64,000 nt of DNA, taken from assembly GCA_963693285.1 (NCBI GenBank), contig OY848926.1, positions 2,175,001 through 2,239,000 of the forward strand. Direction: 5' to 3'. The notes below the pieces were generated by a model. That model was given only the letters and a program-made list of their open reading frames with translations. It made no database searches and was not told where the DNA came from. Shown piece after piece: positions 45,201-57,862 of the stretch (its first letter is position 1; every line of letters starts with the position of its first letter). This DNA is from Xestospongia muta. Taxonomy: Eukaryota; Porifera; Demospongiae; Haplosclerida; Petrosiidae. Made by a program: the position numbers and the translations under genes.

Positions 45201-46578
45201 GGATATGGGGACGTGGCTGTACCAGGCCTATTTATATCTCATTGTCTCAAATTTGATCTCTTATCTGGCAAATCTATCATCTACTTTGTACTATCTGTAT
45301 TAGGTATGGTGACACAATTTAGTGCATGGAACCAAACTATGGGAAGTGTTATTTTTGTTAACTTCAACTAAAACTAAAAGTATTTAATAAATGCATTTTC
45401 AATGTGTTAATCTATAACTTAAAATTATTAAAGCTAATCTTACTAAATTATATTATAATTGATATAAATTTTAGTGAACATCAAAGTAGTCATTGAATTG
45501 TGACTAAACTAATGGCTGACTAATATTTGCTTCTATTATTAGCATTAATCTTAATGATTATTGCTGTCACATTCCTCTTTTACCATGAAACCATAAAGTG
45601 TCAATGAGATATTATAATACACCAACTATAAAATAACAAAATTGTTTATATATACTTAGCACTAATAGCTCATGCTTTCAATATCAATTAGGCAAGAAAA
45701 ATGTGAAAACAGACAAACATGAATATTGCCTTTTATATGGTTCTTTCCATGTTTTGATCTGTTATTCTGTCATTGTATGTGGCTATCACAAAGTAATATC
45801 CAAGAATGTTCCAATTAAGTATCTCTATCATAATTACTATATTTTAACAATGGGGTTGTTTTAATGATCAATAGCTGTTGCAAATCCTAATATGTTATTG
45901 CAACATTAACTTTCAATTTCCAACAATTAAAGGACAATGTTTACAATAACTTCTAAAGGTCATATTATTATAGAATTAATAACAATCTTAATTTAGGGTC
46001 ACTTCCCATAATAAAATACAATAATTATTAGTAACATTAACCTGACTTCGTCTAAATTTGTATATTTTTTGTCTAGGTTATTTAATTGGTTTACTTTTAG
46101 CATTTGTAGTACTCTATTTATCATCAGCTCCACAACCTGCTTTATTATATATAGTACCTTCATGTTTGTTACCTGTACTGGTCTTAGCAGCATACAGGAA
46201 ACAAGGGAAAGCATTTCTATTCCAACCGGTAAGACATGTTATACACACTAGTTATATAGCTTTGAATAGATCCCTATCAAATTTTAGAAAAATACTCTAG
46301 TATTATAAATCTGACATAGTGACTCTATATTGTTAGATGTAGCATGTATAAGTGCTTTAGAATGTTCTCTCAAAATTGGTTACGTATTTACAATGATGTC
46401 AAATTACAAAAGATGTTAATTGTTTTATAGTGAGAAGTAATACGTCGTGTTTTAATACCATTTTTTATTGTAGAATAAAGATAAAAATAGTTCTAATTTT
46501 GGAGATAACAAAGACCAACTACCTTATGATTATCATGAAGAATTAAATGATGAAGGACCCCTGATATATGTAAAATAA
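42276..46578 (+). CDS. SPPL2: Signal peptide peptidase-like 2 intramembrane protease
   Basis: About 12-13 exons from 42276 to the last coding exon ending TAA at 46576-46578. A signal peptide (MNGRIIVPFILLSTLLTSTA) is followed by a lumenal protease-associated region, then nine hydrophobic segments. Catalytic motifs of the GxGD family are intact: YDVFFVYLTPYF (first Asp), LGYGDVAVPGLF (second Asp) and QPALLYIVP (PAL motif). The family cleaves type II membrane protein stubs such as TNF-like proteins in endosomes/lysosomes or at the surface. The cytosolic tail is acidic, ending EELNDEGPLIYVK. The lumenal PA domain places it with SPPL2 rather than SPP or SPPL3; a/b/c subtypes are vertebrate. Intron before the last membrane exons is about 770 bp. 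Confidence 0.9.
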
Positions 46579-46850
46579 GTATATCTTAATATCATTTAGA
46601 ACAAATATTTATAATGGAAATATACTTATATTCTAGTAATTTATAAAGTATCCACCTTATTAATTAACAGTGATGCTATATATATTGATAATGCATCTCT
46701 AAATTCTGAGGTACATATGTTATAGAATCTTAATATCACAAACTCTTATTTAAAGAGTTGTGTAGATTTTTAATAGCAAAACCCCTTCAAATTTCAGTAA
46801 TAATCAAACAAATTAAAGAAACACAAGCGAAAGACTAATTTAATGTCTTG

Positions 46851-48253
46851 TTAAAGTTTTGTTAATAGTCCAGAGTCAGGAGCAGAGGTCTTCACTAAAG
46901 ACTGTACCTCCTTAAAATGAGGATGCTTAGAATCTCCCATTAATTCAAATAAAACTGATTCACTAGTAGTGACAAAAGCCCCACACTGACGCATACGCTA
47001 AGAGAAAATAAGTATAGCCTGATATCTCAATCAATTTAAGTGCTTATTATAATAATTACCTCAAATGCAAACAATCGGTCAACTTGTGAACGTGAAGAGC
47101 ATCCATCAGCAAGAATGTGGACATCAAATCCTCGCTCAATTAAGTCAAGACAAGTCTGCTGAACACATACTTGAGTCTACAAATAGCTAATAGTTATGGT
47201 ATTGTCAGCAAATCAGAAAACATGTATGGTATACCCAGTTATTTCACAGTGAGAAAAGTATTGTGACAAAAGTTCATTCATGAAATATTCTTACCACATA
47301 ATTATTATATGAAGTACATTGCAGTTAATAAAGTTTTGATAAACACAAAAATTAAGGTGCAAAATTTTTAGCCCACCTTTTATTTGTAACTTTATACTGT
47401 ACACAAATAACTGAGTACACAGTAATGGAATTATATCAATATTATAGCACATTTTAATTGAATAGTATCACATTAAATTACCTCTATGCCAAATAGTACT
47501 ACACTTTTACGAGTTGGCTCAGACTCAAAGATTGCTTCCACCTCAGGCACCACCATTGAAAACTTTGTTTTTTCAAATACTCCTCTAGCTTTTGATACAT
47601 CAATATCACTGACAGTTTTACCAAGACCTACAAAGAAATTATACGTTAATATATAGAGGAAATAGAGCAGTGACCTTTGGGATATTGTTCAGTGACAATT
47701 ACTGGTATCTCCAATATGTTAGCAGCTTGAACCTAGAGGTGACATTATAGCAAGTTAGTGGGTTAAGACAAACATTTACTGCAGTCAATTGAAAATATAA
47801 TAAGAGATTAAGGAGTCAAGGAGGGCATTTATTAGAAATGTACTAATGTTAGCTATACAATGAGCTACCAAATACTGAACCATAATCATTGTTAGCCTTA
47901 ATTCTAACATTAAATTATTGTACAGGTTGGCTATGCAAGACCAGATTAAAATAACTATTTATTTTACTTAAGATTTATTCTTAAATCTTTGTCTGCATAC
48001 TACAGTTTCCTATCAAATGCTTATTGGCTTCATTTAACTGGTATAATATATTATTAATGATACGAACCATTTTCTTTGCCACTGTGATAATCTCAGGAAA
48101 ATACCGAATAGTTGGATGAAATTTCTCTTGCATGTCACACAAAAAGAAATAACTACTGTTAGCTGTCAGACGACCAAGACTACGTACAAATTGACCTAAA
48201 GTCAAGAGATGAATATAAAATACAGAATTTATACAACACTCACCTGTAGCCAT
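46851..48253 (-). CDS. ISOC2: Isochorismatase-domain protein ISOC2-like
   Basis: Minus strand; the first exon holds only ATGGCTACAG (48244-48253). The product, about 200 residues, has FLCDMQEKF (catalytic Asp), [29 protein letters not shown] (Cys nucleophile position of the cysteine-hydrolase superfamily), [21 protein letters not shown] and PDSGLLTKL, as in human ISOC2. The biochemical substrate of ISOC1/2 is not established; human ISOC2 has been found in mitochondria and to bind p16. Its start is 241 bp from that of TLNRD1. Confidence 0.93.
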
Positions 48254-48494
48254 TTTGGTAATTAGCCACTCCCACTAGCTTGGGTGTGGCGTACCGCTGG
48301 CCGTGCTGTGTTTGTATTCTAGTAAACCGCTAGTGTAAACACTGAACAGTGCATAGCTGTTTATGGAGTAGCATTAACTACAAGTATATTGCAAGACAGA
48401 GAAACCAAGATTACTAAGTTACCATAAGATTCCGTGGTTAAGATCATTTACTTAGTTGCGCAGGTGTTCTGTGTCAAGGTCTCCTGCTATTACC
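48254..48494. promoter_or_regulatory. Divergent promoter, ISOC2 / TLNRD1
   Basis: 241 bp between start codons with CCACTCCCAC and GGGTGTGGC (CACCC-type) boxes near the ISOC2 side. Confidence 0.55.
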
Positions 48495-49601
48495 ATGATG
48501 GCTTCAGTACAATTCTCTCCTCAACTTACTCCTTCACCATCTCTCATTTTCTCTGCTAAAGAAGTTAGTCGTGGCTGTGAAGGAGCAATTGAACTGCTAG
48601 AATTAGTTGCAGAGCTTCTATTACTACGTTCTGGTTCAAAAGCCAGAGCTTTATATCCAGTATCACGTTCTGGAGATTCTTACAACAAGTCGAGAGATGC
48701 CATTATAGCTAACACTAAAGGGCTAGCAATATCTATTAAAGATCTGACACGCCAACTTAAAGAAGAGACTTTCACTGAAGTTGAAGGAACAGTTCAAATG
48801 ATAGCTGATAAAGTGACTGTACTAATAGAAGCTGCTACTCATGCTGCCTATGTTACTGCACTGTGCGATGTGAATACTGTTCCAGCACAACCTGGTGTTG
48901 TTGACCAATATTACTTTAATAAAGCTAAGCTTATAATATCCAATACTTGCAGCAAGCTGTCACCAGCACGTGGTCCTCTAACTAGTGAAAATATACTAGA
49001 GCTGACTAAAACCATAGCTAGTCATCTAACAATAATAAGACAAGGTTGTCAACAAGCAAGTGAAAACATGGATCTTGGGGAAGTGACTCGAGGTCAATTT
49101 AGCGCCTGTGTTCAATGTTTAGATGGTGTTTCTGCTGCTTTTGTGGCGTCTGTGAAAGCTTTTATTACAAGTGGACATTTTGGTGATCGTAAAAAAGTGG
49201 CCATGTTTACTGACCCCTTAACAGCAGCTGTAAATAGTGTCGTTCTCTATGCATGTCTTCCAGAATTTGCTGGTCAATCAGCTCATTTAACTCCAGAAGG
49301 TGAGCAGAGTCAGACTGATATATTGGCCAGTGCAATGTCAGTTGTCAGTGCTAGCATTCAAATGTTGAACACAACAATAGCATTGATAGAACACAAGATT
49401 GGTTCCAATTCTGCTAAGAATGGGTCTGTGTCTGAGAAAAAACTAGGCAGCGATGAGCGTCATTGGCAACGTCTAGTTAGTTGCACACGTGCAGTAGCTG
49501 ATTCTTGCAAAATGCTTGCCTCTTCAATACGTGAACACACTCCTAACCCATCTCCTCTACCAACGCCTTCTATACCACGAGCTATACCACAGTCATCTTA
49601 A
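48495..49601 (+). CDS. TLNRD1: Talin rod domain-containing protein 1
   Basis: A single-exon gene of 368 residues, like its intronless vertebrate counterpart. Conserved blocks: ELVAELLLLRS, CRDTIIA-like SRDAIIANTKGL, THAAYVTAL, AQPGVVDQYYF, AFVASVKAF, ILASAMSVVSASI and CTRAVADSCKMLASS. The fold is a four-helix module inserted in a five-helix bundle, similar to talin R7-R8; the vertebrate protein is a homodimer that binds and bundles F-actin. The frame is open 39 bases upstream but the first ATG is at 48495 (a second ATG follows at once). The tail is Pro/Ser rich. Convergent with the next minus-strand gene (162 bp between stops). Confidence 0.92.
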   Translation: MMASVQFSPQLTPSPSLIFSAKEVSRGCEGAIELLELVAELLLLRSGSKARALYPVSRSGDSYNKSRDAIIANTKGLAISIKDLTRQLKEETFTEVEGTVQMIADKVTVLIEAATHAAYVTALCDVNTVPAQPGVVDQYYFNKAKLIISNTCSKLSPARGPLTSENILELTKTIASHLTIIRQGCQQASENMDLGEVTRGQFSACVQCLDGVSAAFVASVKAFITSGHFGDRKKVAMFTDPLTAAVNSVVLYACLPEFAGQSAHLTPEGEQSQTDILASAMSVVSASIQMLNTTIALIEHKIGSNSAKNGSVSEKKLGSDERHWQRLVSCTRAVADSCKMLASSIREHTPNPSPLPTPSIPRAIPQSS

Positions 49602-49763
49602 AAATATACTGCACAAGTAACTATTTATTAATCACTTAAAATATTATACAAGTAATATTGTCTATTATTTATTAATCAGCCACTTATGGTAACAGTTTTA
49701 ATGTCTTTAACAATTTTGTTAGTAGAAAGTTGTTTTATAAAATTTCTTTAATAAAGGAATTTA

Positions 49764-51044
49764 TTACATATATGTTTCTCTTCCCAAAGGTATGTTCATG
49801 ACACTAAATTTGTTTGTTTTCTCTCTCTTTTTATTTCTTCTTTGAGTGGCTCTTTTGATGGCTTCTTTTACAGTTATCTTTGGATTACTTCCAACAGAGT
49901 CCCTTTGTTGTTTTTTATATGTTAGCTGTCATGGGATATAATGGAAGAATCATGTGACTAGTTGCATTTGTCATGTGATAAGAACAAATGACAAAGTATT
50001 ATAGTAGATTGAAAAATTAAGTTAAGAATTTGGGACAGAGTATTAATTCTCAACAGTCTTAGTAAGTTATTGTTGTACTCAGAGAAGCCAAAATTAGCTT
50101 GCTGTGAAACAACAGAGAGCCGTTAGGAGACAAATAGAAAACTAAATATCCAACATGCAATATTGGTCAGTGGTGTAATCATTCCTATATCAATATATCA
50201 AATGTCAACAGTGAAAATAATATTCTATACCTAGTATATTATTAGAGAGAGAATTCATAAGGTTCAAGGTTTAAGTATCAATTTACAGAAAACTGACACT
50301 TTACTACTTCAATTACAAACAGTAGAGATTTGACCTAATTTGTACCACTTTCAGCAATGTCATTTACATTAGACTGTGTCAATAGGTATGGGATTAATTT
50401 ATTAAAGATCAGTTTATAGTTGCCTATGAAAGGTTTAAAATCTTTGATCATGATAAAAAGAACACATTAAATAATAAGGATTAAACTATTATATTAATGT
50501 GGTTAGATGTTTAGTGTAATAAGAAGTCAAGCTATGTTCAGGACACTGACAATACAAGAAATGCAGATATTCAGTATTATCTATAGGGCAAACCTCCTAA
50601 CATCTGATAAACGTAGAAAAAGAAGATAATATGTAAAGTGATACAGTTGAAGTAAGGTGAATGTAATGAGAATAAGTATCAAGTTATAAGAATAAGTATC
50701 GAGTTACAAGAGTAGGGAAAATGTCGATAAATCAAATTAAATAATAGATAAATTAAATGTATTATAATTACCTTTTTTAAAAGTTTCTTTCTCTGACGTA
50801 CTAAACGTTTTGATGAAATAGCCCCCAATGCTGCTTCTGTTGTCTTATCATCACGTGATTTAGAGCTTGATTGTATAGTCGCGTCTTTAGAACACAACAT
50901 TTGAGTTACTTCTTCAAAGTGTTTATCCCATATCAAGTAGTCCTTTAAAGTGTCATCACTAATCTTTTTTGGTTTTTTAGTCTGCCTCCCTTTTTCCCTC
51001 CCATTAGTCGAAGAAAGAGCTTTCTTCACCACACTCGAACTCAT
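49764..51044 (-). CDS. Small basic protein, unrecognised
   Basis: Two exons, 50772-51044 and 49764-49925, in matching phase, give 144 residues. The sequence is strongly basic: REKGRQTKKPKK near the N-terminus, KRLVRQRKKLLKK at the exon junction, and KEAIKRATQRRNKKREKTNK near the end; DYLIWDKHFEEVTQML is the only hydrophobic/aromatic block. Composition suggests a nuclear or nucleolar RNA-associated protein (inference). I do not recognise the family. The 845-bp intron appears empty. Its start codon is only 53 bp from that of the divergent papain-like gene. Confidence 0.7.
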
Positions 51045-51097
51045 GTGTAAATGGGCGTGGTTTTGCAAGATTCAGCCACTCCCCTTTACCGACTGCA
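51045..51097. promoter_or_regulatory. 53-bp divergent promoter
   Basis: The shortest divergent gap in the window. It holds GGGCGTGG and CCACTCCCC, i.e. one CACCC-type box pointing each way. Confidence 0.6.
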
Positions 51098-52203
51098 ATG
51101 ATGAAATCTCTACTAGCAGTGATTTTGATATTATCTCTTTCCTTCCGTGTATTTAGCGAAGGAACAGAATATTCTGACTTCCTTAGCTGGGCTGCTATAC
51201 ATTTATCTGGTGTGGATGACTTGAGCTCATATTATCCACAATGGAAAAAGAATGCAGACTTTGTCAATCAGCATAATTCTGCAAATCTCGGATACACTGT
51301 GGAATTGAACAAATTTGCTCACTTGGTAAGTTCGATCAAAATAGTTATAACGACGTTAACTTTGTTTTAATAGAGTCTTGAAACTCTTCTTAAATCAAAG
51401 GTGGTTTTGCAGCCACTTCACAATAGCAAACAGTTTAACAGCAAACCACTGTTTGATCCTCCATCAGAAGTGAACTGGGTAGACAAAGGAGTTGTTTTGC
51501 CAGTTCCAAATCAAGGCTCAGTAGACTGTGTCGTACCAATAGTACTAGTTGATGCAGTTAGCAGTCTCCATGCAATCAAAACAGGTCATTTAGTTGCATA
51601 TAGCTATGAGGAGTTGATAGATTGCTGCACTCAACATTGTCAGTGTATGGATTTAGTAGGATCAGATGTTGTCAAGTGTATTAAACGACTAGGTGGTCTC
51701 TGTAGTGACTATCCTAATAATAACGGTTCACAATGTATTTGTCACAAATGTAATGGCAACCGTTTCCCTATTAGCTCTTTTATGAATGTTATGAGTGGCA
51801 ATGAGACTGCTCTAGCCTATGCTGTTGCTAAGCAACCTGTGATGGTAGCTATTGATGCAAGTCATGGTTCTTTTCAGGTAAACACAATAGACTATATTTA
51901 ATTTAGCATTAGTTTGTCATTACTTCATCCAGCTATACCGCAGTGGTGTTTATTCTAGTGACCAATGCTCATCAACTAGACTTGATCACTACATGCTTGT
52001 AGTAGGTTATGGCAACTATGATGGTGAGGATTACTGGCTTTGCCAGAACTCCTGGGGTAAGATTCCTGTCATTATGCTCTAGTCTTACTTAATGCTTGTT
52101 CACTATAGGTGCAAGCTGGGGCATGAATGGTTACATTATGATTGCTCGTAATAAAAATAACATGTGTGGCATTGCCACAATGGCCTCATATCCTGTAGAA
52201 TGA
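51098..52203 (+). CDS. Papain-like (C1A) protein lacking the catalytic cysteine
   Basis: Four exons (51098-51325, 51374-51877, 51933-52056, 52109-52203), 316 residues. Signal peptide [20 protein letters not shown], then an I29 propeptide ([22 protein letters not shown]), then a cathepsin L/silicatein-like domain. The oxyanion Gln is kept in PVPNQG, and alignment without gaps to NQGxCGSCWAF puts Val at the catalytic Cys25 position ([12 protein letters not shown]) with a Cys one residue earlier; the Trp after it is Val too. The catalytic His ([10 protein letters not shown]) and Asn (CQNSWGASWG) remain. Sponge silicateins replace this Cys with Ser, so a non-protease role, structural or silica/collagen related, is possible, but this is not a standard silicatein. 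AATAAA for its mRNA is at about 52269. Confidence 0.88.
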
Positions 52204-52602
52204 GGTGATATTGCTACTGAGTGCTGTCCTTACTATAACTATATAACTGTTAAAGCTGCTTTTTGCTGAATAAACGTATTAATATCTTGTTCACCTTACC
52301 ACGTGCTATAGCGTAAATCTTAACTTTAATCTATTAGAGCGAATTGTAGGTGGGAGAAAAATATTAAATATTTAAATTATACTTTGACTAGGAGGCTTGA
52401 AATAGTCTTGGTGGGAAAAATCAAGGTGGCAAAAGGCAAGTTCATAGCATTATTATAGAGTATTATATAATAGCTTGTAGATACGAACACTTTTGATGTT
52501 ATTAAAAATGATTATATTGACATTTTCTAACAGTATAATAGTTGTACAGAAGTAATTTGCCAATGTACAGATTAATGACAATTACTTCCTCGTCTTTACA
52601 GA
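52204..52602. other. 3' UTR of papain-like gene and 5' region of SLC25A44
   Basis: AATAAA at 52269-52274. A CT-rich acceptor (TTTACAG) ends one base before the SLC25A44 ATG, so a 5' UTR intron for that gene lies here. No other gene seen. Confidence 0.6.
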
Positions 52603-53883
52603 ATGGACAGTGGACAAATGATAGAATGGCAACATTTAGATAAACAGAAGTTCTTCATCTTTGCTCCATCTTTGTTTATGTTTGTCCGAGCCCTTGTTTA
52701 CCCGTTCAATTTAATTAAAACCAGACTTTTCATGCAGGAAAAAAAGTCCATGTATAAAGGAACTCTAGATGCATTCTATAAAATAGTAAAATATGAAGGC
52801 GTTCGTGGTTTGTATCGTGGTTATATTGTAAGCTCATTGGGACTAATATCTGGACAAGTATATATCGTCACATATGAATTAGTACGTAGCCGTCTCCATG
52901 GTTACCGTACAGAATTGAAAGGGTTATTAGCTGGGGGGTTTGCCACATTGATGGGTCAAACTATTACTGTCCCAGTGGACATCATATCCCAACATCGTAT
53001 GATGTCTGGACAAATCCACCAATGGAAAAAAGGGGCGGAGCCCAAACCTAAACGATTGCCAAGTACTTTTGATGTTGTAAAAAATATAATGAAAAAACAA
53101 GGACCACGAGGGTTTTTTAAAGGATATTCGATATCATTAATGACATATGCTCCCAATAGTGCTCTATGGTGGTCATTTTATAGCGGAGGTTTTCAGAGAG
53201 CAGCCGAACATGGATTGTTAGAAATATTACCACTACCATTAGTACAAGCTAGTGTTGGAATGTGTTCAGCAGCTTTGGCCTCTTTTTTAACTAACCCTAT
53301 GGATGTATTAAGAACTAGATATCAAGTGAGAATACATATACATCATTGTGTTAAGAATTTAAGATCAAATGACACTTATTGTAACCATGAACATTAATGT
53401 TTTATGCTTTATGTAACTGATACTATCAACTTAAGGTTGTGTCTACAGATAACACATTACTTCAATGTGAAATTAATACCATACCTCAGACCCTAACTGT
53501 AATTATTTTGTATATTAAAGTATGGCTGTTTTTCAGACAGATCTCTAGCCACAGTATCAGCATCATAACAATATAACATGTTGTTTTTAGAACACACATA
53601 TTAGCAGCTGTCACTATTGATAGCATGTTTGGAGTGTGATTTTAACACGTTAATAAAACAAGATATTAACAATGAACATTTTTTCTAGCTTCAGAATAGC
53701 AACTCATTTAAGACCACTCTACGTCATTTTATACAAGAAGAAGGATTTCGTGGTATTACCAAAGGACTTAGTGCTAGATTAGTAGCTTCTATACCTACTG
53801 CAGCTATTATGGTGACCAGTTATGAATGGGTAAAAAGAAAGTCACTAAAAAAGACAGAGTTACCTTTAATAGTTGACAATTAG
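52603..53883 (+). CDS. SLC25A44: Mitochondrial branched-chain amino acid carrier SLC25A44
   Basis: Two exons (52603-53325 and 53689-53883) encode 305 residues. IEWQHLDKQKF at the N-terminus is diagnostic of SLC25A44. The three carrier motifs are YPFNLIKTRL, VPVDIISQHRMM and NPMDVLRTRYQ; SALWWSFY and KGLSARL also fit. The family imports valine, leucine and isoleucine into mitochondria. It is the only gene besides PRPF3 that follows its neighbour in the same orientation with a short gap. Convergent with TAPT1, 136 bp between stops. Confidence 0.93.
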
Positions 53884-54019
53884 AGCAAATTAATAAATTA
53901 AATATATTTTAATTTATTTATTTTGTAAGATTTCAGCGACTACCGCAATATTTAACAAGTTTTTACAACAAGTAATTATTTTCTAAAAAATGAATTGATT
54001 ATTTTATTTTACAATTTTA

Positions 54020-57000
54020 TTATACAATTCTATTGCTGCACAAAGTGTACCTCTCTATATCTGATAAACTCTTTGTTTTAGCCGTCTTTGATGATCGATC
54101 ACGCACTGTGGAATCTGGTCTTGTTAGAACAGTATCACTAACTGGTTCTTTACGAGTTAAATCAGACTGTCTGGTTTCCTTCTTTTTCTCTTTGATATTT
54201 TCATCCTCATCATTAGGAAGTTTGTGCTTGTAACCACAAGCCACACCCAATAACACAATACCCAATAATGTCTTCAGTGAGAGTAAGCTATCATATAACA
54301 TTCATGTGACAAATCATGTGATTAGTAATACTTACCACAAAAAGATAATACACAATAATAGTTTCCCATAAATTCCTCGGAAATTCATAAAAGTAAATAA
54401 CGTCTGAAACAACAGACAGGTCAAAGGGAGAGGAGTAAATCCCATACGACGTGATACAACAGCAGAATATTGAGAATGTGACTGAAATAAGAAGATACAC
54501 AAATGGTAGAAACTAAAGAGTATTATTATCTATGAAATATAGTAATACAGTAATATGGTGAAACTAGAACCAGTGTCTAAAATGTACAAAGTGATCTAAC
54601 TTAAAGTGTCCTTTATTGGAGGTTTCACTAACATCATATTTTTAACAAAGCATGCTTAATATTCAAGGAATACGAAGGGATTCAACTTAAATGTTAAAAA
54701 CAGTAACATATCGGTATGACCACTAGCATGTGGATACTAGCTAATAACTTATTGCTATAGACTGATTGTCTCATTTTCACTTTGAAATAATGTGTACATA
54801 TATCACATGTGTCATAACATATTGGCTTAGTCATCTTGTGTGCATACAGGGAATGCAGGGAATAAACCACCTACCACATTGTGAGATCAATATAATGTCA
54901 TAAACCAGTAATACTACCAGCCTGTAAATCATGTGATGTTACATATCACATGTTACAACTTATGATATCATACTTAATATACAGCCACTAAGGGAATAAA
55001 CCTAATAATAACTAACTGACCATCCTATGGCGACTGGTAGCCAAATCCTTGGCTAAAATTGCAGTATATTTGCGATATACATAAGGAGATATTGAATTGA
55101 ATTTTGTAATGAAGCCATGTTTGATCCAATCCACAAAAATTTCAGATAAAAATATGACTGCTATGAGAGGTAACAATGTCTGCAAGTGAACTAAAGAGAA
55201 TAGGTTAGGTAACCTTATATACTTGTGCTTACCAAGGTTCCACTGAAATTGAGCAAGGTTTCTTATCACCACAATAGTTAAGAGTATTAAATAATGGAAT
55301 CGCTCACGAATATCTGAAGATATAAGATAGATCATAAAAATTGTACATAAGGTTTCAGATAATAACTAATGACTGGTGAGATAAAGGATTTAGGGAGTGT
55401 CATAGGCATACAGGATATGAACTCTATATTAGGTACGTTGTCTGTACTTAAAAGGAAGTCAATTACTGTTCAATTTACAAAATGACTCAGCTGATAATGA
55501 AGTAACCACATCCTGTTTTTAAGTTACTAACCACTTGAAGACATTTGAAAGAGATTATTGACATCGAATTTCTTGAAAACATTTCCTTTTAATTCAACAA
55601 ACTGGTTTGATATCATGACAGTCAATAAAGCCTTGTTGTGTGAATTTATTGCTACATTAAGTGTTACAACTTGACACAATACAAGTACAGAATGAATGAC
55701 TATAGTATAAAGAAAGTGTTAAGGAAAAACAAACAAACAGTTTCAGTTAATGTGAACATTTTAAAAATGATTTATCTTAACCTAAAGTTATCTAAGTTGT
55801 AATACATCATAAGTACAAGTACTACAGTCAGCAAGAACTAAGAAATGGATTTTTAGTGTTAAGGAAAGCATCCTTACATGCACAATAAAGTGATATATAT
55901 CAACCAAAATGCACCATCATTCTAAGTTCAAGGGTACATTCACCCAGTATAACTTTGAACTTTTTGAACTATGTGTAGGAAAATGCACCATCATTCTAAG
56001 TTCAAAGGTACATTCATCCAGTATAACCTTAAACTCTTAACTTCTTGAACTATGTGTAGGAGCATAGTCACCTCAATGTATCAATTCAAACTTTAAAACT
56101 TTGAACTGGCTTTCCAGGAAGCACTATACTACTTGTCAAAACAGGTTGTCAAAGCAGGTTATACTACTGGTCAGCAGCAATATGAAGATACATACATAAG
56201 CAGTGGCCACCAGACCATATCCTCCTACTGGAAAGAGATCTGTTTTACTCCGCCCACATTCTGATAAAACCCAATAAAATGAATCGAGTACATCTTGTCC
56301 AATAGATGCTAATAAACGATCAAAAATCTAAAATAAAAGAATCATTAAGTATTAATGAAAGGACTGCTATCTATCCATCCATTTTTATGTAATCCATCCA
56401 TTAACTCATCTATCCATCCATTAACTCATCTATCCATCCATTAATTTATCTATCTATCCATTAATTCATCTATCCATCCATTAATTCATCTATCCATCCA
56501 TTAACTCATCTATCCATCCATTAATTTATTTATCTATCCATTCATTCATCTATCCATCCATTAATTCATCTTACATCTAACATGTTAAATATTACATAAA
56601 GTTTTATAACACTCTGTCCTCGGACAAGATGATACACTTGAGACGTATCAACGTACCCCACACTAATAATACAAATCACTAAAATAAGAGCTAAAGAACA
56701 AATGAATAAATAAAGTATCAAAGTGCAGACACACCTCTTGCAATGTCCCATTTGTGGGCGGAGTCCATTAAGTTACTAAGGAGTACAGTAGTTGGGATTA
56801 TATATGATATAGAAGAGATTACCTACGACACGTTAGTAGGCGGAGCATAAATGTTAGACCCGCCCATATGACACGTAATGGTAGAAAAGAAAAGATCAAC
56901 AGGAAGGAGTCAAACATAATAGCCACACCAAATAACATGAGCTGAGAACAGATACAAGGAAAGGAAATGACATAACTGGAAGTCAGGAAGTACATGTGAT

Positions 57001-57862
57001 TATTGTTAAGTAATTAATAATGACTAAGCAAAATCGCTATTGTCATTGGCTACAGCTGTTACTTGGATTATTTATTAGTTAATCAATAAGGGACTTCCCA
57101 TCAAGTTACTTACTGCAACATATAGGTAAGATCACCTCTGATAAGATGGACATTTATATGTTAACAACATGATCTATATTAAGACCTTCATAAAGAATAG
57201 CTATTTAGAAGTGATAGGCTCAAATAAGATAGAATTTAAAATATTATACATTACAATGAGAGTCTACTACTATACTGACAACTATTAACATCAACTGGTT
57301 ATCAGACACATGGTTTATGGATCTTTTCTCATACTTGTAATGTGTACACAGAAACTGTTGAGTCAGCATCATTGGTAATGACTACCCTAATATGACTGAC
57401 AAGTATAATATACTAATGTCGTTAATCTCTAGACTCAATTAGTGTCACTGAAGACATAATTAATAATATTAACCTCTAAAGACTCAAATGTTATTTTCTA
57501 CCTTTTCCAGTTCACGTGGTGTCCTCATAAATGTTAACACTCGTTTTTGTTTTTCAGAGTACATTTCCTCATTTTCTTGTAGGAGGTACCCACGGGTGAC
57601 CTCCCCCTTGAGGTAACCCAGAAATGACACACCTAAATAGTAAAATCCAACAATTATATAAATTCCTACAAGCCATGATGATCAATATCACATACAGTGG
57701 TGTACATTATCAATGAGAATCATTTTGAGGTCATCCATTAGTCTCATGTCCAGACAAGACATGTTATGACTTAGACATTAAATATAAGTAACTAGTGGGT
57801 GTGGTCTGAACTTATCAGTCATGATGGCTGTGTAATTTACCTCCACTGCTTTGTTTCTGCAT
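54020..57862 (-). CDS. TAPT1: TAPT1, multi-pass ER/ciliary membrane protein
   Basis: Eleven or so minus-strand exons: 57841-57862, 57502-57632, 56823-56941, about 56732-56780, about 56575-56694, about 56197-56327 and further to 54020. Conserved blocks: YLKGEVTRGYLLQENE, FMRTPRELEK, FSFLPLRV, KWDIARG, HLVRGQSVIKLYVIFNML, SIGQDVLDSFYW, TLNVAINSHNKALLTVMIS, FVELKGNVFKKF, NNLFQMSSSDIRERF, SRRMGFTPLPL and the C-terminal IERYTLCSNRIV (human IDRFTICGNRID). Several membrane segments. TAPT1 acts in the ER/at the ciliary base; loss disturbs axial skeleton patterning in mammals. The start is the first ATG of the first recognised exon, but an upstream exon cannot be excluded. Confidence 0.93.
56368..56570 (+). 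repeat. 20-bp minisatellite in TAPT1 intron
   Basis: About ten copies of CTATCCATCCATTAAxTCAT with small variations. Confidence 0.95.

Noticed and set aside
45372..46075. Possible gene between SPPL2 exons
   Set aside because: Only short frames; the interval is the intron between the LGYGD and PAL exons.
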